Below are positions 25,325 through 33,472 of a stretch of DNA of 64,000 nt, in pieces. This DNA is from Anoxypelagibacter sp902613655 (GTDB taxonomy: Bacteria; Pseudomonadota; Alphaproteobacteria; Pelagibacterales; Pelagibacteraceae): NCBI GenBank assembly GCA_902613655.1, contig CACMHR010000002.1, positions 1 through 64,000 of the forward strand, given 5' to 3'. Every line of letters starts with the position of its first letter. The stretch's first letter is position 1. A model generated the notes under the pieces. The model ran no database searches. It saw nothing but the letters and a program-made list of their open reading frames with translations, and was not told the origin of the DNA. A program made the translations under genes and the position numbers.

Positions 25325-26635
25325 TTAGCGCATCAGTAAACTAGGAAGATATAGGCATATCGCTGGAAAGGCAATTATTAGTACAAGTCTAATTACATCT
25401 GTTATCAGAAAAGGAACAGTGCCAAACCAAATTGTTTGAAGTGGTGTCTTCTGCATTACACCTTTAATTACAAATAAGTTCATACCAATTGGTGGAGAGA
25501 TCAATCCAAATTCTACAACGATCACAGCAAAAATTCCAAACCATATTGGATCTATCCCGGCATCAGCAATAACTGGATAAAATACTGGGATTGTTAAAAA
25601 TAACATTGCGAGAGAGTCCATAACAGTTCCAAGAACTAGATAAATTACACAGATAACTAAAATGATACCAATTTGTGTAAGTTGTAAGTCGTTTATAAAA
25701 TCAACAACCGTAAAAGGCAGCTGTGTAACAGTAATCAAAACATTAAATACTGCTGCTCCAACAACAATAAGATACAAAGCGCCAACAGTTTTTATAGTAT
25801 CCCAAATAGAATTTTTTAGCATTTCCAATGTAAGTTGGCGTCTTAAAAAAATAAAAATCAATACTAATATTACTCCAACAGCTGCGCTTTCAGTTGCAGT
25901 GAAAAAACCTAAATAAAGGCCTCCCATAATAATTGCGAAGATAAGAAATATTGGAAATACTTTCCAAATTGCAGCTAATCTTTCGTTCAATGGCATTTTC
26001 TCTCCATAACCACCTTGCTTTGGAAATATTAAAAGATAAACACGAATTGCGATCATATACAGGACTACTGCAATTATTCCGGGGATTAATGCAGCAAAAA
26101 AAAGTTTTTGGACAGATTGCTCAGTTAAGTATGCGTAAATTACTAAAATAACACTTGGGGGAATTATAATTCCTAATGTTCCTCCTGACGCGATTGAGCC
26201 ACTGATTAATGCATCGCTATAACCATGCCTTCTCATTTCTGGAGCGGCCATTTGAGACATAGTCGCTGCTGTTGCAATAGATGAACCGCATATCATTCCA
26301 AATCCAGCACAAGCCCCAACTGTTGACATGGCGAGGCCACCCTTGTAGTGCCCAACAATTGCGTAAGCTGCATCATATAAATTCCTTGAAAGATTTGCTC
26401 TATTAGCAAGGTTCCCCATAAGAACAAAAAAAGGTAATACGGAGAGACTGTATTTTGAAACTGCCTCATAGGGAGCTGTGCCTAAAATAAAAAATGCTTG
26501 TTCAAATCCTACAATTAATCCAAATCCAGTAAATCCAACTATAAGCATAGAGATACCTATAGGAATATTAAGCGCCATCAAAATTAAAACAGCAAGAAAT
26601 GCTAAAGCTCCGCTAGTGATGGGATCAAATATCAT
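25325..26635 (-). CDS. dctM: TRAP transporter large permease (DctM)
   Basis: The 436-residue inner-membrane protein has about 12 hydrophobic segments and DctM signatures: IPIGISMLIVGFTG near 25, YSLSVLPFFVLMGNLA near 61, GYSDALISGSIASGGTLGIIIPPSVILVIYA near 138-168, TATESAAVGV near 246 and PPIGMNLFVIKGV near 379. It forms the Na+-driven channel subunit with DctQ, whose gene overlaps its start by 4 bases (26632-26635). With the DctP binding protein at 28064 it makes a full TRAP system for an unidentified organic acid. Confidence 0.95.
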   Translation of the reverse strand: MIFDPITSGALAFLAVLILMALNIPIGISMLIVGFTGFGLIVGFEQAFFILGTAPYEAVSKYSLSVLPFFVLMGNLANRANLSRNLYDAAYAIVGHYKGGLAMSTVGACAGFGMICGSSIATAATMSQMAAPEMRRHGYSDALISGSIASGGTLGIIIPPSVILVIYAYLTEQSVQKLFFAALIPGIIAVVLYMIAIRVYLLIFPKQGGYGEKMPLNERLAAIWKVFPIFLIFAIIMGGLYLGFFTATESAAVGVILVLIFIFLRRQLTLEMLKNSIWDTIKTVGALYLIVVGAAVFNVLITVTQLPFTVVDFINDLQLTQIGIILVICVIYLVLGTVMDSLAMLFLTIPVFYPVIADAGIDPIWFGIFAVIVVEFGLISPPIGMNLFVIKGVMQKTPLQTIWFGTVPFLITDVIRLVLIIAFPAICLYLPSLLMR

Positions 26636-27111
26636 AATTTATTTTTTTCAAAAATCGTTTTTAAAAACCAAAGGATTATCGCTATTACGCTTAACCACAT
26701 GGCTAATGCAGATGCAAAATAAAATGGGTAAAAACTTAGCTCCAAATCAATAGTTACTCTTCCGTTTTTAAAAAAAGCAAATGCCTCTTTGGTAGTTCCA
26801 TATGCTACGAAAGACATGACTATTAACATTAATAAAAATCTAAAAAATGTTATAAAGTTTTGAAGTGTCTTATTGTCTATATTCTTAATAAAATCAGCTG
26901 AAACGTGAGCGTTTAAAAAAAAAGCCCTAGGCATAGCTAAAAAAGCTACTAGGGCAATACCAAACTCAACTATTTCAATTGTACCTGCAACAGGAGAATT
27001 AAAAAATCTTCTGCCAAAAACATCACAAAAAGTTAATATAGCAAGTGAAAACAAAATTAAGCCAGATGCTATGGCCGCATAATCAAATATTTTATTTATT
27101 TTAATTTGCAT
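26632..27111 (-). CDS. dctQ: TRAP transporter small permease (DctQ)
   Basis: This membrane protein has four helices and the DctQ pattern LTFCDVFGRRFFNSPVAGTIEIVEFGIALVAFLAMPRAFF in its first half. I choose the ATG at 27111 (160 residues, MQIKIN). A start at 27156 is also possible, but it would leave only 8 bases to the divergent FAH gene start at 27165 and adds a segment unlike DctQ proteins. The stop overlaps the dctM ATG by 4 bases, so DctQ and DctM are translationally coupled. Confidence 0.9.
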   Translation of the reverse strand: MQIKINKIFDYAAIASGLILFSLAILTFCDVFGRRFFNSPVAGTIEIVEFGIALVAFLAMPRAFFLNAHVSADFIKNIDNKTLQNFITFFRFLLMLIVMSFVAYGTTKEAFAFFKNGRVTIDLELSFYPFYFASALAMWLSVIAIILWFLKTIFEKNKL

Positions 27112-27164
27112 AAGAATATTGTAGCCTAACAGAGTTTTATAGATAAAGGCACTCAAAATAGATT

Positions 27165-28016
27165 ATGAAATTTGTTTCTTTTTTACAAAATAACCAAGCT
27201 AAATTTGGAATTTCTGATGGAAAAAACATCACAGATCTAACTGGCAAAATAAAAGGGGCCAATACTTTAAAAGAGTTAATTGCTAACAAATTAATTCTAG
27301 AAGCAAAAGAATTTTCAAAAAAAAATCCAGGAAAAATAAATCTTGATGAAATTGAATATCTGCCTGTGATTCCGAATCCTGGAAAAATTGTTTGTGTTGG
27401 TCTAAATTATAGTGAGCATGTGAAAGAGACCGGTAGAACAGTGGAGCAAAATCCGGTAATTTTTCTTAGAGTGCCTGAGAGCCAAACTGCACATAAACAA
27501 CCAATACAAAGACCCAAAGTGTCAGAAAGTTTAGATTATGAATGTGAGATGGCTGTTATAATGGGCGATGCGGGCAAGCACATTGAACCTGAAGACGCTC
27601 TCAAACATATAATTGGCTATTCTTGTTATAATGAGTGCACCGTTAGGGAATGGCAACAGCATACTAGGCAATTCGGGATGGGTAAAAATTTTGAAAAGAC
27701 TGGAAGTTTTGGACCTCACATGATTTTGGCTGAAAATATTTCTGATTACACAAAATTATCAATTCAAACACGTTTAAATGGCAAAGTTATGCAAAGTGCT
27801 AAGTTAAGCCAGCTTATTTTTGATATCCCAAGTTTAATTTCATACGTTTCTAAAGCCATACCATGGAGAGCTGGCGATGTATTAGTTACAGGTACACCAG
27901 GGGGTGTCGGTTTCAAAAGAAAACCTCCAATATTTATGAAAGAAGGGGACCAGGTAGAGGTGGAGATATCAGAAATTGGTATACTTTCGAACATAATTAA
28001 GGATGAAAAAATCTAA
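27165..28016 (+). CDS. Fumarylacetoacetate hydrolase (FAH) family protein
   Basis: The 283-residue protein has an N-terminal cap (1-65) and the FAH core: KIVCVGLNYSEHVKETG (74-90), SLDYECEMAVIMG (122-134) with metal ligands Glu126 and Glu128, GYSCYNECTVREWQ (151-164) and LVTGTPGGVGFKRKP (about 243-257). The third metal ligand, usually Asp in a NDxSARD-like motif, is Glu157 here. Family members hydrolyse or decarboxylate 2,4-diketo acids and ring-cleavage products such as acylpyruvates. The position beside extradiol dioxygenase and hydroxylase genes supports a role late in a meta-cleavage route. It is divergent from the dctQM genes and co-directional with dctP. Confidence 0.93.
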   Translation: MKFVSFLQNNQAKFGISDGKNITDLTGKIKGANTLKELIANKLILEAKEFSKKNPGKINLDEIEYLPVIPNPGKIVCVGLNYSEHVKETGRTVEQNPVIFLRVPESQTAHKQPIQRPKVSESLDYECEMAVIMGDAGKHIEPEDALKHIIGYSCYNECTVREWQQHTRQFGMGKNFEKTGSFGPHMILAENISDYTKLSIQTRLNGKVMQSAKLSQLIFDIPSLISYVSKAIPWRAGDVLVTGTPGGVGFKRKPPIFMKEGDQVEVEISEIGILSNIIKDEKI

Positions 28017-28063
28017 AATTAGCGCTAAGCTTAAAAAATAAATTAATTTATTTGGGGGAAAAA

Positions 28064-29080
28064 ATGATTAAGAAAAAACTAATTGGTTTCTTGTTTGGAG
28101 TTTTCTCTTTAAGTTTAATCAGTTCAGCATCCGCTACTGAGCTTAAATTGGCAACTTTCGAACCACCAAAAGCCTTCATCGCTAGTAAAATTCTAGGAGC
28201 GTGGGCTGAAAAAGTTAATAAATGTGCAAATGGTAAATTGAATGTAAAAATGTACGCTGGTGGAGTTCTAGGTAGCCCGCCTAAGCAATATGACATAGTT
28301 ACAAAAGGCGTTGCTGATATTTCATGGACTGTTTTAGGTTACATTGGGGGTCAGTTTCCATTGAGTTCAGTAATTGAGTTGCCATTTTTAACAAGAACGT
28401 CTGCCGCAGGTTCAACTGCTTTAAATACTTTATATGATGAAGGGTATCTTGATAAAGAAATGTCAGGAATTCATTTAATTGGATTGCACTCTAATCCTGG
28501 TTATCAAATTCATATGAAAGACACTAAAGTTATGGATCCATCTGATTTTAAAGGTAAAAAAATGAGAGTTCCTAGCAAAATTGCAGGCACGATTCTTAAA
28601 ACTTTAGGAGCTACTGGAGTAAAGGTCCCAGCACCTGGTACTTACGAAGCTCTTAACAAGGGTGTGTTAGACGGAACACCTTTTCCTTACACAGCTGTAG
28701 GTTCGTTTAAATTATTTGAAGTAACAAAATATCACACAGAAGTTAATATCACAAATGCCACTTTTGGTTTGATTATGAATAAGGATAAATACAAAAGTTT
28801 GGACTCAGTACAGAAAAAATGTATTGATAAGTTTAGTGGTCATGCTTTTAGTGGTTGGGCTTCAAATTTAATTGATAGACAAAATGCTAAAATGAAAGAA
28901 GTTGTTGCAAACACTCCAGGTCATGAGATTGCAGTTGCTTCACCTGCTGTCCTTGCTAAGTACAAAAAAATACTAAAACCTATTGAGAAAAATTGGTTAG
29001 CTGAAATGAAGGGCAAAGGTCTTGATGGTGATGGTGTGTTAAAAAGAGCCAGACAAATCATTAAGAAAATTGACGGTTAA
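28064..29080 (+). CDS. dctP: TRAP transporter substrate-binding protein (DctP)
   Basis: The 338-residue periplasmic binding protein has signal peptide residues 1-25 (ending SSASATE), then ELKLATFEPPKAF, AGGVLGSPPKQYDIVTKGVADI, MRVPSKIAGTILKTLGA and EALNKGVLDGT, the DctP pattern with the ligand-binding Arg in MRVPS. I choose ATG 28064 because GGGGGA (28054-28059) is a good ribosome site; the in-frame TTG at 28052 overlaps that site and is unlikely. It delivers substrate to DctQM encoded on the other side of the FAH gene. A hairpin terminator follows. Confidence 0.94.
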   Translation: MIKKKLIGFLFGVFSLSLISSASATELKLATFEPPKAFIASKILGAWAEKVNKCANGKLNVKMYAGGVLGSPPKQYDIVTKGVADISWTVLGYIGGQFPLSSVIELPFLTRTSAAGSTALNTLYDEGYLDKEMSGIHLIGLHSNPGYQIHMKDTKVMDPSDFKGKKMRVPSKIAGTILKTLGATGVKVPAPGTYEALNKGVLDGTPFPYTAVGSFKLFEVTKYHTEVNITNATFGLIMNKDKYKSLDSVQKKCIDKFSGHAFSGWASNLIDRQNAKMKEVVANTPGHEIAVASPAVLAKYKKILKPIEKNWLAEMKGKGLDGDGVLKRARQIIKKIDG

Positions 29081-29095
29081 TAATAATTAAACATA

Positions 29096-29132
29096 TTGAG
29101 CCCGCGTTATGTATAGCGGGCTCAAACTTTTT
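29096..29132 (+). terminator. Rho-independent terminator after dctP
   Basis: TTGAGCCCGC (29096-29105) and GCGGGCTCAA (29116-29125) form a perfect 10-bp stem with a 10-base loop, followed by a T-rich tract (29128-29132). It ends the FAH-dctP transcript and separates it from the dioxygenase gene. Confidence 0.9.
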
Positions 29133-29148
29133 CTAGTATATTAAATTC

Positions 29149-30123
29149 ATGGCAGTAAAAGCATTAAGCTATATTGGGGTAAACTCTGATAAACTTGAAG
29201 ATTGGTCTGACTATTCAGAAAAATGTTTAGGCATGCAAAGAGTTGATAGAGGTAAGGGCGCTCTTTCATTTCGAATGGATGACCATAAGCAAAGGTTAGC
29301 TATAACCGGAGATACAGGGGACAGCTTGGCATTTGTGGGCTTTGAGGTAGATAATAAAAATGATCTTCAAACTTACGCAGCAAAACTTGAGACTAATGAT
29401 ATAAAAGTAAATATTGGAAACTCATCTTATTCTGATAAACGATTTGTCGAAGAATTAATTCATTTTAATGATCCTCAGGGTAACAGGGTTGAAATGGTTT
29501 ATAATCCAATGAAAGATACAGAGCCCTTCAAACCTTCTCGACCTATTTCTGGATTTAAAACTGGAGCTTTGGGTATGGGCCACGTAGTTTTACATGTTAA
29601 AGATTTTAATAAGGTAGTTCCTTTTTATAGAGATATATTGGGTTTCAAAATAAGTGATTATAGCAATACACCAATCTCATTATGTTTTTTTCATATTAAT
29701 GGTCGTCACCACAGTTTAGCTTTGTTTGGTTCGGGAAAAATTGGTTTCCACCATTTTATGGTTGAGTACAACAGTCTCGATGATGTTGGGCAAGGTTATG
29801 ATCTTGTGCAATACAAAGACAACGCTATTGCATATACAATGGGTCGTCACACAAATGATTACATGACGTCTTTTTACTCGATTACACCTTCTGGTTTTTT
29901 TGTAGAGAATGGTTGGGGAGGAAGAATAATTGATCCAAGTACTTGGAAATCTCACGAGACTTTTGAGGGACCAAGCTTTTGGGGCCACGAGAGACTTTAT
30001 CTTCCAGAAGATGAGAGGATGAAGTTTAGAAATAAAAGATTAGATACAGCTTCGAAAGGAAAACAAGCTCCATTATTAGTTGATTGCCCTTGGTTATATT
30101 CAAAAATTAATAGTAAAAAATAA
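29149..30123 (+). CDS. Extradiol-type ring-cleavage dioxygenase (VOC superfamily)
   Basis: The 324-residue protein has two VOC/bleomycin-resistance-like modules, as in type I extradiol dioxygenases (BphC). The Fe ligands expected in the second module are present: His145 in MGHVVLHV, His202 in GFHHFMVEYNSLDDVGQGYD and Glu253 in SGFFVENGWGG. His187/His188 in GRHHSLALF match the second-shell histidine region. It would cleave a catechol-type ring next to a hydroxyl group with O2. The protein is close to BphC/DHBD in length. With the downstream flavoprotein hydroxylase and the upstream FAH hydrolase it gives a meta-cleavage set. Confidence 0.88.
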   Translation: MAVKALSYIGVNSDKLEDWSDYSEKCLGMQRVDRGKGALSFRMDDHKQRLAITGDTGDSLAFVGFEVDNKNDLQTYAAKLETNDIKVNIGNSSYSDKRFVEELIHFNDPQGNRVEMVYNPMKDTEPFKPSRPISGFKTGALGMGHVVLHVKDFNKVVPFYRDILGFKISDYSNTPISLCFFHINGRHHSLALFGSGKIGFHHFMVEYNSLDDVGQGYDLVQYKDNAIAYTMGRHTNDYMTSFYSITPSGFFVENGWGGRIIDPSTWKSHETFEGPSFWGHERLYLPEDERMKFRNKRLDTASKGKQAPLLVDCPWLYSKINSKK

Positions 30124-30143
30124 AATCAGTTTAATTTAAATTA

Positions 30144-31589
30144 ATGAATCAATATGACGTTATAATAGTAGGTTTGGGTCCAACTGGGGGCACCCTTGCT
30201 AATTTATTAGCTCTTAATGGATTTTCAATACTAATTTTAGAAAGAGAGAAAAACTTGTACGCTTTGCCTAGAGCAGTTCATTTTGACGATGAAATCATGA
30301 GGGTTTTTCAAACTATAGGAATTACAAAAAAATTTTTAAAAAATACCATAATCAATAAAGGTACGAAGTTTGTAAACTCTGATGGTAAAGTTTTACTTGA
30401 TTGGCCGCGTCCAAAGTCGATTACTGAAAATGGATGGTATCCTAGTTATAGGTTTCACCAACCAGATTTAGAAAAAAATCTTCGAAATCGACTTAAAAAT
30501 TTTAAAAAAGTAAAGTTGATGCAAAACACTGAAGTAATAAGAATTAAAAACAATAAAAATTCAGTTAATTTATTATTTAAGAGTAAAAATAAACTACAAA
30601 AAGTTCGCTCAAAGTATGTAATTGGCTGTGATGGTGCAAGATCTACTACAAGAGATCAAATGGGTTCGGTTTTAGATAACTTGGGCTTCACTCAAAAGTG
30701 GGCAGTGGTTGACTTAATATTAAGGAAAAATAAAAATAAATTGCCAGATAGAACAATCCAATACTCAAACTCAGAAAGACCAGCTACGTATTGTAGAAAT
30801 GTTGGAAAAAGAAGACGATGGGAATTTGCTATTCAAGATAATGAAGATGAAAAAGAAATATTATCGAATGAATACATTTGGAATTTTCTAAAACCTTGGC
30901 TTAACCCAAAAGATGCATATTTAGAAAGAAAAGCAATTTATATTTTTCAATCAGCTATTGCAAGAAAGTGGAGAAAGGGTAGGATTTTTATTGCTGGGGA
31001 TGCTGCTCATCTTATGCCGCCATTTATGGGTCAAGGTATGTGCGCTGGCATAAGAGATGTATCTAACTTGGCTTGGAAAATTAGTTGGTGCATTAAAAAT
31101 AATCATAATGAGAAATTTTTAGATACCTATCAATCTGAAAGATTCTCAAACGCAAAAGAGTATATCGAGACAACAATGCGGATGGGAGAATTTGTTAATG
31201 CGGTAGGATCAGAGAATATTACTGATAATATTTCTTCTGGTCCGAACGGTACTAAGAGCATGCAATCGATTAAGCCAAAGCTAGGACTTGGGCTCGGTAG
31301 TAACAAAGATAAAAATAGGGGTAAAATTTTTCCGCAACTAATAATGAAAAATGGCAAAGCTTTAGATGAGAAGTTTTCAATGTCGCCCTTGTTGCTTACT
31401 TCATCTAAATTAAGCAAAAAGTTTTCTTTAAATAAAATTCAGTCCATTACAGACAAAGATATCAAAGGTCTTAATAACTTATTAAAATCTTATAATGCAA
31501 AGGCAATTATTGTCAGACCAGACAGGTTTATTCTTAAGACATGTAAGAAAGCAAAAGATTTTAACCAAATAGAATCTTTGCCGCTTTAA
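30144..31589 (+). CDS. FAD-dependent aromatic hydroxylase, MhpA-like
   Basis: The 481-residue flavoprotein monooxygenase of the PHBH/MhpA class has GLGPTGG at 10-16 (FAD ADP part), the DG motif in YVIGCDGARSTTRDQMG near 163-179 and the GD motif RIFIAGDAAHLMPPFMGQGMCAGIRD near 279-304. The C-terminal AKAIIVRPDRFIL resembles the end of MhpA-like enzymes. At 481 residues it is shorter than E. coli MhpA (about 554), mainly in the thioredoxin-like tail. It should hydroxylate a phenolic ring with NAD(P)H and O2, preparing a catechol for the dioxygenase encoded 20 bases upstream. The last 29 bases overlap the convergent BKACE gene. Confidence 0.9.
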   Translation: MNQYDVIIVGLGPTGGTLANLLALNGFSILILEREKNLYALPRAVHFDDEIMRVFQTIGITKKFLKNTIINKGTKFVNSDGKVLLDWPRPKSITENGWYPSYRFHQPDLEKNLRNRLKNFKKVKLMQNTEVIRIKNNKNSVNLLFKSKNKLQKVRSKYVIGCDGARSTTRDQMGSVLDNLGFTQKWAVVDLILRKNKNKLPDRTIQYSNSERPATYCRNVGKRRRWEFAIQDNEDEKEILSNEYIWNFLKPWLNPKDAYLERKAIYIFQSAIARKWRKGRIFIAGDAAHLMPPFMGQGMCAGIRDVSNLAWKISWCIKNNHNEKFLDTYQSERFSNAKEYIETTMRMGEFVNAVGSENITDNISSGPNGTKSMQSIKPKLGLGLGSNKDKNRGKIFPQLIMKNGKALDEKFSMSPLLLTSSKLSKKFSLNKIQSITDKDIKGLNNLLKSYNAKAIIVRPDRFILKTCKKAKDFNQIESLPL

Positions 31590-32340
31590 CTTTAGTTTCA
31601 TTATCAGGGGCTATACTTCCATCTGGCATTAAAAGAGAATTTTCAAAACCAACTCTAATTTTACCACCGAGTTTAATTGCTGTTTTTAGGCACGGTATTT
31701 CTTCTTTTGAAAAAGCACATACGGCCCAGTCTGCGATTATATTGTGATCTTTAAGTTTTGTTAAAAAAAAAGGAATTTTTTCAGGATAACTTACTTTGCC
31801 TGAGTAGTGACCTATTGTAAACATGCACCAAACTCTTGTATCTAGAAGTTTTGATTTTTTTAAAACATCTGAAAGAAGATCTAAATCCTCTGGCTCATAA
31901 CATATATGTTGAACTTTTGTACCCACTTCGTGCAGTTTCTGATAGATCCTGATATCATCTAATTCGGGTTTTCTTGATGGTATCATTTCCCTCACAGCAA
32001 TCGAGATACCTGGTGGTAACACTTCGTAGGCTAACTTTCGCATTTCAGGTGGAGAATATTTTCCAACAGCTTCTGTTGTTATTTGTAAATGCATTTTAGG
32101 AACTTTTTTATGAAGTTCGCTCAATGCTTCCTTGCACAACCCAGAATCTAGAATATGTTGTCCATTTTCATTTCTGATGTGAAAGTGAATAGCATCCGCT
32201 CCTGAGTTGTAACAAGCTTGACCTGTTTTAACAATTTCTGGGATTGTCATTGGAACTTTGGGATGGTCTTTTTTCATTGGTCTCGCTCCGTTCGGGGCTA
32301 CCATCAGACTAGGCAAGTTTTTTGGCTTATAATAATCCAA
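31561..32340 (-). CDS. BKACE family (DUF849) beta-keto acid cleavage protein
   Basis: The 259-residue TIM-barrel protein has the zinc site DAIHFHIRN with His52 and His54, and VGFENS near 230-235 whose Glu is the remaining ligand region. TTEAVGKYSP near 88 and SIAVREMIPS are also typical. BKACE enzymes condense a beta-keto acid with acetyl-CoA and cleave it to acetoacetate and a CoA ester; 3-keto-5-aminohexanoate is only one of many substrates. Its substrate is unknown. It converges on the hydroxylase gene (29-base overlap) and lies 1 base after the ubiH-like stop region on the same strand order, so it may be read from its own promoter or with the downstream ubiH-like gene. Confidence 0.9.
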   Translation of the reverse strand: MDYYKPKNLPSLMVAPNGARPMKKDHPKVPMTIPEIVKTGQACYNSGADAIHFHIRNENGQHILDSGLCKEALSELHKKVPKMHLQITTEAVGKYSPPEMRKLAYEVLPPGISIAVREMIPSRKPELDDIRIYQKLHEVGTKVQHICYEPEDLDLLSDVLKKSKLLDTRVWCMFTIGHYSGKVSYPEKIPFFLTKLKDHNIIADWAVCAFSKEEIPCLKTAIKLGGKIRVGFENSLLMPDGSIAPDNETKVKAAKILFG

Positions 32341-32341
32341 A

Positions 32342-33472
32342 TTAAAATATTCCCTTGTTAGAAACTCTCAAACTAATATCTTTAAGGATATTAAATTTAT
32401 TTATATCTTTTAGTATAACTTTTTTAATAGGCTCAGTAATTTTATTAAATTTAAAAAATTTATTTATAAAGTTTATTCCTAAACCGAAAAGAAGGTTTTC
32501 TGGTTTCCTTTGTTTTAAATATTCATCTATAAATAATGAGTCTTTAATTTGAATGCCATTTTTTATGTATTCATTAATTTTTCTATTTAAATAAAAAATA
32601 TCTCTCAATATTAAGTTAAACCCTTGTCCTGCAACTGGATGCACATTATATGAGCCTTCTCCGAGTACCAAAATATTTTTTTTATTAAAGCTTGATCGGA
32701 ATTTAAATGATATTGGAAAACAATCTACTTTAGAGATTCTTAAATCACTTTGCATTTTTAGAATTTCTTTAAGTTTCTTAGTTATAATAGGGGCTGCATT
32801 TTTATTTTTAAATTTACTACCTACACTCCACACGAAAGAAAATTTGTTTTTGTTTAAAGGAAGTATAGCCATTGGTCCTTCTTTTAAGAAAAATTGCTTT
32901 GCATTTATTATATTCGAGCTGTGATTAACAATTGATGTATAGGCGATCTCATCTGTTTTTCTCCCAATAAATCTGTCCTCAAATATGTTTTGAATAATTT
33001 CTGATTTGCTGCCTGTACAAACAAATATGACATCATAACTGAAATTTTTATTTGCAAAAGAAACCTTATTTTTTTCAACGTCTATTTCACTAACTTTTTT
33101 ATTAAATATTTTTAAATTCTTGTACGTATTTATTTTTCTTTGAATTAATTTCTTTAAAATTTCATTTTGGATCAAAAACATTAAATTTTTATGTTTGTTT
33201 GATAAATTCATAAAGTGTTTGATCTCTTTGGAATCTTCTTTGTAAAGATCTATTTCCTTAGATTCAAAAAAGATTTTCGAATTTTTTTTACCAATAAAAT
33301 CGATTAAACCTTTGTAATTACTCTCGGAAATAGCTGTAGTTCTTATATCTCTTCTTCTTTTTTTATCAGGCGCTGCAATTAAGTGAACATCTAAATTAAG
33401 TTTGCCTAGAATTAATGCGGCTGTAAGTCCAGTTAACCCGTTTCCAATTATGCATATTTTTTGTTTAATCAT
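32342..33472 (-). CDS. UbiH/UbiF/COQ6-family FAD hydroxylase
   Basis: The 376-residue flavoprotein has the FAD site IIGNGLTGLTAALILG near 8-23, RDIRTTAISESN near 41-52 (family ATAIS-like motif) and VLGEGSYNVHPVAGQGFNLILRDI near 270-293 (GD/HPxAGQG motif of ubiquinone hydroxylases). It probably hydroxylates a ubiquinone precursor ring in the inner membrane face; the exact ring position (UbiH, UbiF, UbiI or broad-range) cannot be told. It overlaps the end of hemE by 8 bases, so it is co-transcribed with hemE. Confidence 0.88.
   Translation of the reverse strand: MIKQKICIIGNGLTGLTAALILGKLNLDVHLIAAPDKKRRRDIRTTAISESNYKGLIDFIGKKNSKIFFESKEIDLYKEDSKEIKHFMNLSNKHKNLMFLIQNEILKKLIQRKINTYKNLKIFNKKVSEIDVEKNKVSFANKNFSYDVIFVCTGSKSEIIQNIFEDRFIGRKTDEIAYTSIVNHSSNIINAKQFFLKEGPMAILPLNKNKFSFVWSVGSKFKNKNAAPIITKKLKEILKMQSDLRISKVDCFPISFKFRSSFNKKNILVLGEGSYNVHPVAGQGFNLILRDIFYLNRKINEYIKNGIQIKDSLFIDEYLKQRKPENLLFGLGINFINKFFKFNKITEPIKKVILKDINKFNILKDISLRVSNKGIF

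Noticed and set aside
28052..28063. TTG start 12 bases upstream of the dctP ATG
   Set aside because: The TTG lies within the ribosome-binding region; the ATG at 28064 gives a standard signal peptide.
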